Below are positions 1 through 5,953 of a stretch of 6,447 bases of DNA, piece by piece. Origin of the DNA: CAMBDR01 sp046597185 (lineage in GTDB: Bacteria; Pseudomonadota; Gammaproteobacteria; Burkholderiales; Burkholderiaceae_D); contig JBKJLF010000553.1 in the NCBI GenBank assembly GCA_046597185.1, positions 1 to 6,447 on the forward strand, in the 5' to 3' direction. Each line of letters begins with the position of its first letter. The first letter of the stretch is position 1. Position numbers and translations under genes: made by a program. Under the pieces are notes generated by a model, which searched no databases, was not told the DNA's origin, and saw only the letters and a list, made by a program, of their open reading frames with translations.

Positions 1-594
1 GCGCACCGGGTCTTCGCGGTAGCGCGATTCCGGGTGGCCGATGATGCGCAAGGTTTTGGCGCGAATATCGGCCATGCCACCATGGTAATCAAAGACTTCC
101 TGAGTGGCCGGGTTGTAATACATGGCATTGATGGTGAAATCGCGGCGCAAGGCGTCTTCTTGCTGGCTGCCAAAGGTATTGTCGCGTAACACCCGGCCAT
201 GCTCGTCTTTGAGCGCTTGCTCAACCGAGGGGCCACGGAAGGTGGTGACTTCGAATAAGTCCTGACTCAGCATCACATGCACGATTTGAAAGCGCCGCCC
301 AATGATAAAGGCGCGCCGAAACAGGCGTTTGACTTGCTCGGGGGTGGCATTGGTGGCAATGTCAAAGTCTTTGGGTGGCACGCCCAGCAGCAAATCGCGT
401 ACCGCACCGCCAACCAAAAACGCCAGATACCCGGCTTCCTGCAAGGTTTGCGTTACCTTTAATGTGTTGGCGGAGAGCAACTGTGGGTTGATCTGATGTT
501 GTTCCGGCCCGAGTATGGTCACCTGCGGCACACTTTCTGCGGTGCCGGATTCATCCTTGATGCCAAACAGTTTGCGAATGAATTTCTTAATCAT
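1..594 (-). CDS. pcnB: Poly(A) polymerase I, N-terminal 198 residues (runs off left edge)
   Basis: This enzyme adds 3' poly(A) tails to RNA, which marks transcripts for decay. The frame is open from the ATG at 594 to base 1, giving 198 codons with no stop, so the C-terminal part lies outside the window. The class II nucleotidyltransferase head is plain: GGAVRDLLLG at residues 62-71, the metal-binding DFD at 76-78 inside PKDFDIATNATPEQV, GRRFQIVHV at 99-107, RRDFTINAMYY at 150-160, and RYREDPVR at the cut end. The piece GPEQHQI (29-35) matches the short N-terminal segment typical of bacterial PcnB rather than CCA-adding enzymes. An in-frame TAA at 604-606 makes 594 the first possible start. 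It overlaps the end of the upstream hydrolase gene by 8 bp and has only a weak Shine-Dalgarno, so translational coupling is likely. Identification is firm; only the missing C-terminus is unseen. Confidence 0.95.
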   Translation of the reverse strand, partial: MIKKFIRKLFGIKDESGTAESVPQVTILGPEQHQINPQLLSANTLKVTQTLQEAGYLAFLVGGAVRDLLLGVPPKDFDIATNATPEQVKRLFRRAFIIGRRFQIVHVMLSQDLFEVTTFRGPSVEQALKDEHGRVLRDNTFGSQQEDALRRDFTINAMYYNPATQEVFDYHGGMADIRAKTLRIIGHPESRYREDPVR

Positions 595-1258
595 TGAATA
601 GTCTTAATAAAGGCCAGCCTTGTGCCAGCGCATGCGCCTGGAGTTTGGCATTGGGATTGGTGGCAATGGGATGACTCACGATAGACATTAAGGGAATATC
701 GTTGTGCGAATCGCTGTAAAAATAGCTTTTTGGGAAGTCGGCCAGGGTTTGCCCCCGCTGTGCCAACCAGTTTTGTAAGTGAATAATTTTGCCTGCACCA
801 TTGCTGTGCGGCCCCGCCAATTTGCCGGTGAGAGTGCCATTGGCATGTTCTTCCGGCAGGGCGGCCAGTAAATGTGCTACCCCCAGAGCGCTGGCGATGG
901 GGGCCGTGACGTAGCGGTTGGTGGCGGTTACGATGGCGATGACATCGCCAGCGTTGCGGTGTTGCTCTAAAATTGCCAGCGCTTCAGGCAACAGCATCGG
1001 GTGGATGACTTCTTGCATATATTGCGCATGCAATTGATCCAGTTGCTGACGCGGGAATTTGGCCAAGGTGCCCAGGGCAAAATCGAGGTATTCAATCGGG
1101 TCGAGCGTGCCTGCCTGATACTGGGCAAAAAAATGGTTATTGGCCATTGCGTGGGCTTCGGGGTTCACTGCGCCGACGCGAACCAGAAATTTACCCCATT
1201 CATGATCGGAATCGATGGGCAGTAGCGTGTGGTCAAGATCAAAAAGGGCCAGATTCAT
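587..1258 (-). CDS. HAD superfamily subfamily IB hydrolase (phosphatase, SerB-like)
   Basis: This is a predicted cytoplasmic Mg-dependent phosphatase of 223 residues, a normal length for the HAD-IB group. All four HAD motifs are visible: DLDHTLL with nucleophile D7 and acid D9; VTATN at 110-114 with T111; the lysine in GAGK (K157); and YSDSHNDIPL at 181-190 with D183 and D187. The helical cap lies roughly between residues 15 and 105. HAD-IB includes phosphoserine phosphatase and the PgpC lipid phosphatase, but the substrate cannot be read from this sequence, and SerB itself is usually longer. An in-frame TGA at 1271-1273 makes the ATG at 1258 the first start. No clear Shine-Dalgarno precedes it, and its 49-bp leader is largely the 13-bp tandem repeat. 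The gene sits third in the leftward operon and its stop overlaps the pcnB start (ATGATTAA). In betaproteobacteria this family is a regular neighbour of hda and pcnB. Confidence 0.88.
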   Translation of the reverse strand: MNLALFDLDHTLLPIDSDHEWGKFLVRVGAVNPEAHAMANNHFFAQYQAGTLDPIEYLDFALGTLAKFPRQQLDQLHAQYMQEVIHPMLLPEALAILEQHRNAGDVIAIVTATNRYVTAPIASALGVAHLLAALPEEHANGTLTGKLAGPHSNGAGKIIHLQNWLAQRGQTLADFPKSYFYSDSHNDIPLMSIVSHPIATNPNAKLQAHALAQGWPLLRLFND

Positions 1259-1270
1259 GGGTAATAATCG

Positions 1271-1320
1271 TCAATTCAGAGTCAAAATTCGGGGTCAAAA
1301 TTCAGGGTTAAAATTCAGGG
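1271..1320 (-). repeat. 13-bp tandem repeat across the hda stop codon
   Basis: Read on the minus strand there are three full units, CCCTGAATTTTAA (1320-1308), CCCTGAATTTTGA (1307-1295) and CCCCGAATTTTGA (1294-1282). A shorter degenerate fourth copy, CTCTGAATTGA, follows at 1281-1271. The first unit encodes the last residues of Hda and ends with its stop codon. The others fill most of the gap before the hydrolase gene. The period is not a multiple of three, so the copies fall in different frames. It was most likely produced by replication slippage; a function in coupling or mRNA structure is only a possibility. Confidence 0.8.
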
Positions 1321-1997
1321 GGCGCATCGGCGCGGGTCAGTTCGGGCAGCAATTGTCTTAATAGCGGCAGTGTCATGTGCCGATGGGTTTGGATCGAATA
1401 GTGATCCAGGGCATCGAGTACGGCAGTTAATGATCGCATATCACGCTGGTAATGAATAATTAACCACGGCAGCACCAGGGGGGAAAGATTCCATCCGCGT
1501 GTTACCGCTGTTTGTTGTAAAGCTTGAATTTTATCAGCATCCGTCAAGGCATGCAGTTGATAAATTAAACCCCAGCCCATGCGGGTGCGTAAATCTTCAC
1601 GAACTGGCAAATTGGCAGGGGGCATTTTGGCACTACTAATTAAAAAACCATTATTTTCTCTGATTTGGTTAAATAACGCGAAAGCGTCAATTTGCCGTTC
1701 CGGGTTCAGAGATTCACAATCATCCAACAGATATAGCCGGATGGATGGATCATACAATAAATGGTGAGTTTCGGCACTGGCAGCAGCAACATAGCGTGTG
1801 TTGGCTTGCCCGGCCAAGGCCTGCAGCAAATGGCTTTTGCCGGTTGCAGTAGCGCCCCACAGGTAGAGAAAGTGCTCGCTACTGGTGGCGTCGTTAAATT
1901 GTTGCAACACATGGAGCAATTCGTGATTCGGCCCAACTGCAAAATTAGCCAGTGTGGGCGCGGGCGGTGCTTCAAGTTCGAGTATTAACTGTTTCAT
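1308..1997 (-). CDS. hda: DnaA regulatory inactivator Hda
   Basis: Hda is an AAA+ protein which, with the DNA-loaded sliding clamp, stimulates ATP hydrolysis by DnaA after initiation and so prevents over-replication. The 229-residue product is close to the usual size and consists of the AAA+ domain without a DnaA-type DNA-binding domain. Visible elements are Walker A GATATGKS (48-55), Walker B LYLLDDC (88-94, D92/D93), a sensor I region ISSAK (120-124), and box VII DLRTRMGWG (135-143) with a likely arginine finger at R139. The sensor II segment is RDMRSL (185-190). QLILEL at residues 3-8 resembles the N-terminal clamp-binding motif of Hda. The gene starts 20 bp after the permease stop, with only a distant GGAC as ribosome-binding candidate. 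A short DnaA-related paralogue is the main alternative, but length, N-terminal motif and neighbours favour Hda. Confidence 0.92.
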   Translation of the reverse strand: MKQLILELEAPPAPTLANFAVGPNHELLHVLQQFNDATSSEHFLYLWGATATGKSHLLQALAGQANTRYVAAASAETHHLLYDPSIRLYLLDDCESLNPERQIDAFALFNQIRENNGFLISSAKMPPANLPVREDLRTRMGWGLIYQLHALTDADKIQALQQTAVTRGWNLSPLVLPWLIIHYQRDMRSLTAVLDALDHYSIQTHRHMTLPLLRQLLPELTRADAPPEF

Positions 1998-2017
1998 GCG
2001 GGTATGTCACTGTCCGT

Positions 2018-3085
2018 CTACGAGAGGTAAAAACTGCTTTCCAGATAGCTGGCGCGTAAATGTTTAAAGGCGACCATTAAAATCGCCGAGCAAGGTAGCG
2101 CCAGTAGAACGCCCGTAAAGCCAAAAAACTGGCCAAATGCCATTAACGCGAAAATTACCGCCAAGGGGTTTAAGCCGATGCGCTCACCGACCAAACGGGG
2201 CGTCAGGAAGAAACTTTCCAAAATTTGACCAAAACCGTAGATCAGCCCAACCGCCACCAGACCGTGCCAGCCGTGAAACTGCAAGATGGCAGCGATCAGG
2301 GCTAAAATCAGCCCCAAACCAAATCCCAGGTAAGGAATAAACACCAATAAACCCGTAATGATGCCAACTGGCAAGGCGACCTCAAAGCCGGCAATCGCCA
2401 ATGCAGCAGAATAATACACTGCCAGTACCAACATGACCAATAATTGTCCGCGTAAATATTGTGCCATCAACAGATCGACTTCGGTAAACATATCAACGGT
2501 GCGTGGTAGCCAGCGCCGTGGTACGGCATTTTGCACCCGTTGCACTAGTTTATGCCAGTCGAGCAATAAATAGAACAGCACCACGGGCACCAAAATGACG
2601 GTAATTAACCAACCCAAAATGGCGGTGCCACCGATTTTGGCAGAAGAGAGTACGGCATCGATAATGGCTTCGCTACTGGTGGATAATTGCTGGGTCAAGA
2701 GTTTTTTAATACCCGTACTGTCGAGGCGGCCTTTATAGCCCATTTCGCGCAATTTGGGACCCGCGAACTCATTGACCTTATCGAGCATGATCGGAATCTG
2801 GTCACGTAATTGTGGTGCTTCTTTTTGTAGCACAGGCACCACAATCAAAAACAAGGCTAACACGGCCGATAAAAATACCAAAATGACAATGGCTACCCCC
2901 AGCATGCGCGGGACGCGTAAACGTTCCAGGCGATCAACCCCAGGGTTGAGGGCATAGGCCAAAATGGCGGCGGCGACGAAAGGCGTTAAGATGGAACCGA
3001 GCAAATACAACAAAATGAACAAGACGAACCAGGCACCGATCCAAAAAATCGTTTGTTTTTGCTCTGCAGTAAAAGAAAATAGCAT
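2018..3085 (-). CDS. AI-2E family (PerM-like) membrane transporter
   Basis: This is a polytopic inner-membrane protein of the AI-2E/UPF0118 family. Members have been linked to autoinducer-2 export or to Na+/H+ exchange, but the substrate here is unknown. Numbered from the upstream ATG at 3091 (357 residues), hydrophobic spans lie near 14-50 (two segments), 64-88, 155-178, 214-236, 240-270, 276-295 and 309-342. A polar, probably extracytoplasmic loop spans about 89-154. Family signatures are YLRGQLLVM (212-220), FIPYLGFGLG (251-260), and LTPRLVGERIGLNPL (296-310) followed by FGFTGVLLALP (323-333). I prefer the ATG at 3085 (355 residues) because an AGGA lies 5 nt before it, whereas that AGG directly touches the ATG at 3091. 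It is the first gene of the leftward operon and diverges from purM. Confidence 0.88.
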   Translation of the reverse strand: MLFSFTAEQKQTIFWIGAWFVLFILLYLLGSILTPFVAAAILAYALNPGVDRLERLRVPRMLGVAIVILVFLSAVLALFLIVVPVLQKEAPQLRDQIPIMLDKVNEFAGPKLREMGYKGRLDSTGIKKLLTQQLSTSSEAIIDAVLSSAKIGGTAILGWLITVILVPVVLFYLLLDWHKLVQRVQNAVPRRWLPRTVDMFTEVDLLMAQYLRGQLLVMLVLAVYYSAALAIAGFEVALPVGIITGLLVFIPYLGFGLGLILALIAAILQFHGWHGLVAVGLIYGFGQILESFFLTPRLVGERIGLNPLAVIFALMAFGQFFGFTGVLLALPCSAILMVAFKHLRASYLESSFYLS

Positions 3086-3090
3086 ACACA

Positions 3091-3095
3091 TCCTG
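3091..3095 (-). promoter_or_regulatory. Ribosome-binding site that favours the 3085 start of the permease
   Basis: On the minus strand the sequence reads CAGGATGTGTATG. AGGA lies 5 nt before the second ATG (3085), a good Shine-Dalgarno distance. The same AGG abuts the first ATG (3091), where it could not work. The site therefore argues for a product two residues shorter than the longest frame. Confidence 0.5.
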
Positions 3096-3121
3096 AAATT
3101 AACCCGGTTTAGCGGGGGGTT

Positions 3122-3130
3122 TGGTAGAAT
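3122..3130 (+). promoter_or_regulatory. Extended -10 promoter candidate for purM
   Basis: TGGTAGAAT reads as an extended -10 element (TG, one base, then TAGAAT, 5 of 6 matches to TATAAT). It lies 61 bp before the purM ATG in the 100-bp divergent region. I find no good -35 hexamer at 16-18 bp, which is acceptable for an extended -10 promoter. It predicts a transcript start near 3136-3138 and a 5' leader of about 55 nt. No PurR-like palindrome is evident. Confidence 0.45.
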
Positions 3131-3191
3131 AGCGGCTTTAATGCCATGGTGCCACTGCCAACGGCAACGATCATATTCTATTTTACCGCCT

Positions 3192-4229
3192 ATGAGCTCA
3201 ACTGTTTCTCTTTCTTATCGTGATGCGGGTGTCGATATCGATGCTGGCGATGCCTTGGTCGAGGCGATCAAGCCTTTTTGTAAGCGTACCCATCGTGAAG
3301 GTGTACTGGGCGGTATTGGTGGTTTTGGTGGCTTGTTTGAAATCAGTAAAAAATATCAGGAACCCGTGTTGGTTTCTGGCACGGATGGGGTCGGCACCAA
3401 GCTCAAACTGGCGTTTTTACTCAATAAGCACGATACCGTTGGCATCGATCTGGTGGCCATGAGTGTCAATGACATTTTGGTGCAAGGCGCAGAACCTTTG
3501 TTTTTCCTGGATTATTTTGCCTGTGGCAAGTTGGATGTGGCAACGGCGACGCAAGTGGTCAAGGGTATTGCTTATGGCTGCGAATTGTCCGGTTGTGCCT
3601 TGCTGGGCGGGGAAACGGCAGAAATGCCGTCCATGTACCCGGCAGGTGAATACGATTTGGCTGGCTTTGCGGTGGGTGTGGTTGAAAAGTCACGCTTGAT
3701 CGATGGCAGCCGCATCGCAGCGGGTGATGTGGTGCTGGGTTTGGCATCGTCGGGCATTCATTCCAATGGTTATTCTTTGGTGCGCAAGATTATTGAAGTG
3801 GCGCAACCGGATCTGGAAGCGGATTTCCACGGACGTAAATTGGCCGATGTACTGCTGGAACCAACGCGCATTTATGTCAAACCGATGCTGGCGCTGATCA
3901 ATAGCCTGGATGTGAAAGGCATGGTGCATATTACTGGCGGTGGTTTGGTCGAAAATATTCCACGGGTATTGCAGCCGCACCTGATGGCGGAATTGTATTC
4001 TGAGTCATGGCAAATGCCACCTTTATTTGCTTGGTTGCAACAACATGGCGGTGTGGCCGATGCTGAAATGCATCGTGTCTTTAATTGTGGCATTGGCATG
4101 GTGGTGGTGGTGGCAGCCGATCAGGCGGATGCGGCGATAGCGCAATTGACGGCAGCAGGTGAAGACGTGCATCGGATTGGCCGGATTCGTAAGCGGGTTG
4201 GTGAGGAACATCAAACCATCGTGATCTAA
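3192..4229 (+). CDS. purM: Phosphoribosylformylglycinamidine cyclo-ligase (AIR synthetase)
   Basis: PurM catalyses ATP-dependent ring closure of FGAM to AIR, the fifth step of de novo purine synthesis, in the cytoplasm as a dimer. The product is 345 residues, the same length as E. coli PurM as I recall it. Diagnostic blocks appear in order: LSYRDAGVDIDAG (7-19), VSGTDGVGTKLKLAF (61-75, ATP-binding), GIDLVAMSVNDI (84-95), QGAEPLFFLDYFACGKLD (98-115), GGETAEMPSMY (139-149), SSGIHSNGYSLVRKI (186-200) and HITGGGLVENIPRVL (246-260). The frame is open upstream to an ATG at 2964. That extension would antisense the permease and has no PurM homology, so the ATG at 3192 is chosen. The Shine-Dalgarno before it is weak. 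The gene is monocistronic here: purN does not follow, and the next gene, hsdM, is convergent. Confidence 0.97.
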   Translation: MSSTVSLSYRDAGVDIDAGDALVEAIKPFCKRTHREGVLGGIGGFGGLFEISKKYQEPVLVSGTDGVGTKLKLAFLLNKHDTVGIDLVAMSVNDILVQGAEPLFFLDYFACGKLDVATATQVVKGIAYGCELSGCALLGGETAEMPSMYPAGEYDLAGFAVGVVEKSRLIDGSRIAAGDVVLGLASSGIHSNGYSLVRKIIEVAQPDLEADFHGRKLADVLLEPTRIYVKPMLALINSLDVKGMVHITGGGLVENIPRVLQPHLMAELYSESWQMPPLFAWLQQHGGVADAEMHRVFNCGIGMVVVVAADQADAAIAQLTAAGEDVHRIGRIRKRVGEEHQTIVI

Positions 4230-4240
4230 GGCCTTGCTTG

Positions 4241-4281
4241 CCAAGTGGGAATGGTTTATTTTTAGCGTCATTCCTGCTTGG
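4241..4281 (+). terminator. Inverted repeat between convergent purM and hsdM, possible purM terminator
   Basis: The arms are CCAAGTGGGAATG (4241-4253) and CATTCCTGCTTGG (4269-4281), separated by a 15-nt loop. Eleven of thirteen positions are complementary as DNA. The other two become U-G and G-U pairs in plus-strand RNA, so a purM transcript could form all 13 pairs, starting 11 nt after its stop. In the opposite RNA the same two positions are A/C mismatches. There is no U-run after the stem on either strand, so classical intrinsic termination is doubtful; it may protect the 3' end of the mRNA instead. Confidence 0.4.
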
Positions 4282-4312
4282 TTAGTACCTGGTTAGTGCT
4301 TAATTAGCGCTT
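4280..4312 (-). repeat. 11-bp degenerate tandem repeat across the hsdM stop codon
   Basis: Three units read on the minus strand as AAGCGCTAATT (4312-4302), AAGCACTAACC (4301-4291) and AGGTACTAACC (4290-4280). The hsdM stop TAA (4302-4300) spans the junction of the first two units. Neighbouring units differ at two or three positions. The outer unit runs into the right arm of the inverted repeat. The layout mirrors the 13-bp repeat over the hda stop, although the two sequences are unrelated. Confidence 0.55.
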
Positions 4313-5862
4313 TCTGTGCTGTAGTCAATGGTTTGAAATTCAGTCTCTTGCACCAATAATTTTAAATGCGCATCAATCAGCTCATCCAGGCTGCGTAATT
4401 CCAGTCGTAAATCCTCGCGCTCCTGCTGTAAAAGATCGAGATCGATTTCTGGCCCGTCATCAAAGGCATCAATATAGCGCGCAATACTCAAATCGTAACG
4501 ATTGCGCTTGATATCCTCCATCGTTGCCAAATGTGCGTAGTCGGTTTGGTTGCTGCGTGCATGGCAGGTGTTTAAAATCAATTCAATATCTTCTTCGCGC
4601 AAGGTGTTTTGGTTTTTTTGCTCTTTTCTAAAACCCTTGGACGCATCGATAAACAGAATGTTCTTATCTTTCTTATTGCTGCGGAAAATTAAAATCACTG
4701 CCGCAATGCCGGAACCGTAAAAAAGCTTTTTGGGTAAGCCAATCACGGCATCGAGTAAGTTTTCATTGACCAATTGCTGACGAATCAGCATTTCGCTCCC
4801 CCCTCGAAATAATACCCCTGCAGGTACAACCACGACCATGCGCCCCGTGTCCGGTTTCATGGTGGCGATCATATGCAAAATGAAGGCATAATCGGCAATG
4901 CTGCGGGGCGGGATGCCGCGCGAAAAGCGTTGAAATTTATCTTTTTCGGCCAGATCATAGCCCCATTTCTCCAGGGAAAATGGGGGATTGGCGACGACCA
5001 CCTCAAAATGTTGTAATTTGTTATGGGAAACGAAGTGTGGGGCGCGCAAGGTGTCACCCCAAACAATTTTGTGTCTGTCTTCATTGTGCAAAAACATATT
5101 CATTTTGGCTAAAGCCCAAGTGCTGCCAATGGCTTCTTGTCCGTATAAATGATAGTTGTCGGAGTTGTATTTCTTTTGAATTAATTGACCGCATTTCATC
5201 AGCAAAGACCCGGAGCCACAGGTTGGGTCGCAGATATGGTCGCCTGGTTCGGGGGCAACCAGCAGGGCCATGAGTTCGGAAATTTCGGGTGGGGTATAAA
5301 ATTCGCCCGCCTTTTTGCCGCTGCTGGAAGCAAAATTGCGAATCAGAAATTCATACGCATTGCCAATGATGTCGAGATTGCCGACCCGACTGGGGCTTAA
5401 ATTGAGATCTGGCTGCGCAAACAATTCCAATAATTCGCATAAGGAAGCATTGCGCCCGGTCTCTTCGCCCAATTTATTGGCATGAAATTGAATATCCTGA
5501 AATACGCCAGCCAATTTTTGCGGGTTGCTTTGCTCCAAAAAGGCTAGCGCCTGGTCAATTCGAACGCTATTGCCAGGTTGGTTGCGTTGTTGGTGCAGGG
5601 TGTAAAAGTTGGCAGGGCGCGGCAAGACAAAGCGTTCTTGTTGTAATAGCGATTCAATCAATTCTGGTTCGTCGCCAAATTGCTTGGCCAGTGTTTCGTA
5701 ATGCTCTTGCCAGACATCGGAAATGTATTTTAAAAATAACATCGTCAACACGTAATCTTTATAAACGCTTGGGTCTATGGTGCCGCGAAAGGTATCGCAA
5801 GCGCTCCAGATGGTGGCATTGATACGGTTTTGCTGAATTAAATCGGAGGAGAGCTTAATCAT
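4300..5862 (-). CDS. hsdM: Type I restriction-modification DNA methylase subunit HsdM
   Basis: HsdM is the N6-adenine methyltransferase subunit of type I systems. It needs HsdS to recognise DNA, forming M2S1, and HsdR to restrict. The 520-residue product has the usual length and parts: an N-terminal HsdM domain (about 13-160), then the methylase domain with GEFYTPPEI (186-194). Within it are motif I DPTCGSGSLL (212-221), GSTWALAKMNMFLHNED (246-262) and catalytic motif IV NPPF (292-295). A charged, probably coiled-coil tail (about 473-508) normally contacts partner subunits. No frameshift or missing key residue is seen, so it may be active. hsdS and hsdR are absent here; purM occupies the downstream side. 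The start lies 35 bp after the phosphoesterase stop, and the only Shine-Dalgarno-like AGGA is 17 nt upstream, which is poor. Several hand-counted 60-base lines are 35-45% GC against 55-58% in purM, but hda also has AT-rich lines, so composition only weakly suggests transfer. Confidence 0.94.
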   Translation of the reverse strand: MIKLSSDLIQQNRINATIWSACDTFRGTIDPSVYKDYVLTMLFLKYISDVWQEHYETLAKQFGDEPELIESLLQQERFVLPRPANFYTLHQQRNQPGNSVRIDQALAFLEQSNPQKLAGVFQDIQFHANKLGEETGRNASLCELLELFAQPDLNLSPSRVGNLDIIGNAYEFLIRNFASSSGKKAGEFYTPPEISELMALLVAPEPGDHICDPTCGSGSLLMKCGQLIQKKYNSDNYHLYGQEAIGSTWALAKMNMFLHNEDRHKIVWGDTLRAPHFVSHNKLQHFEVVVANPPFSLEKWGYDLAEKDKFQRFSRGIPPRSIADYAFILHMIATMKPDTGRMVVVVPAGVLFRGGSEMLIRQQLVNENLLDAVIGLPKKLFYGSGIAAVILIFRSNKKDKNILFIDASKGFRKEQKNQNTLREEDIELILNTCHARSNQTDYAHLATMEDIKRNRYDLSIARYIDAFDDGPEIDLDLLQQEREDLRLELRSLDELIDAHLKLLVQETEFQTIDYSTESAN

Positions 5863-5953
5863 GGATGAATCGCTATTTTTCCTGAATGCTTTTTGGCTTA
5901 AATACCTTCGACCAGACGCATTGCAAAGACAATGGGTAAGCCTTGTTCAATAA
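5861..5953 (+). other. Tiny antisense open frame (30 codons) with a strong Shine-Dalgarno
   Basis: GGAGGAGAG at 5845-5853 is followed, after 7 nt, by an ATG at 5861 and 30 codons ending in TAA at 5951-5953. The product would be rich in aromatic and hydrophobic residues (it begins MDESLFFLNAFWLKYL). It lies antisense to the hsdM start, the 35-bp gap and the phosphoesterase 3' end. The two start codons share the CATG at 5860-5863. The purine-rich box is also simply the complement of hsdM codons for Leu-Ser-Ser, so chance is the leading explanation. I know no homologue and do not assert that it is a gene. Confidence 0.12.

Noticed and set aside
277..496. Short plus-strand open frames opposite pcnB
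   Set aside because: They are antisense shadows of a clear poly(A) polymerase reading frame that happens to run off the window edge.
2964..3191. N-terminal extension of purM by 76 codons to an upstream ATG
   Set aside because: The extension runs antisense through the permease N-terminus and across the purM promoter candidate, and has no PurM-like sequence. The ATG at 3192 gives the standard 345-residue protein.
3092..3200. Minus-strand promoter for the permease operon (TAGAAT at 3180-3175, TTGAGC near 3199)
   Set aside because: Spacing between the candidate boxes is 15 bp and other pairings fit no better. A promoter is expected here, but I cannot place it.
4098..4112. GTG trinucleotide run in purM (Met followed by four Val)
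   Set aside because: It encodes a hydrophobic strand in a part of PurM where related enzymes are also hydrophobic; four in-frame codons are not a notable repeat.
4257..5880. Possible inverted flanks of hsdM (TATTTTTAGCG on one side, AAAATAGCG inverted on the other)
   Set aside because: The match is under about 10 bases with low complexity, and no target-site duplication or longer repeat was seen. Chance is enough.
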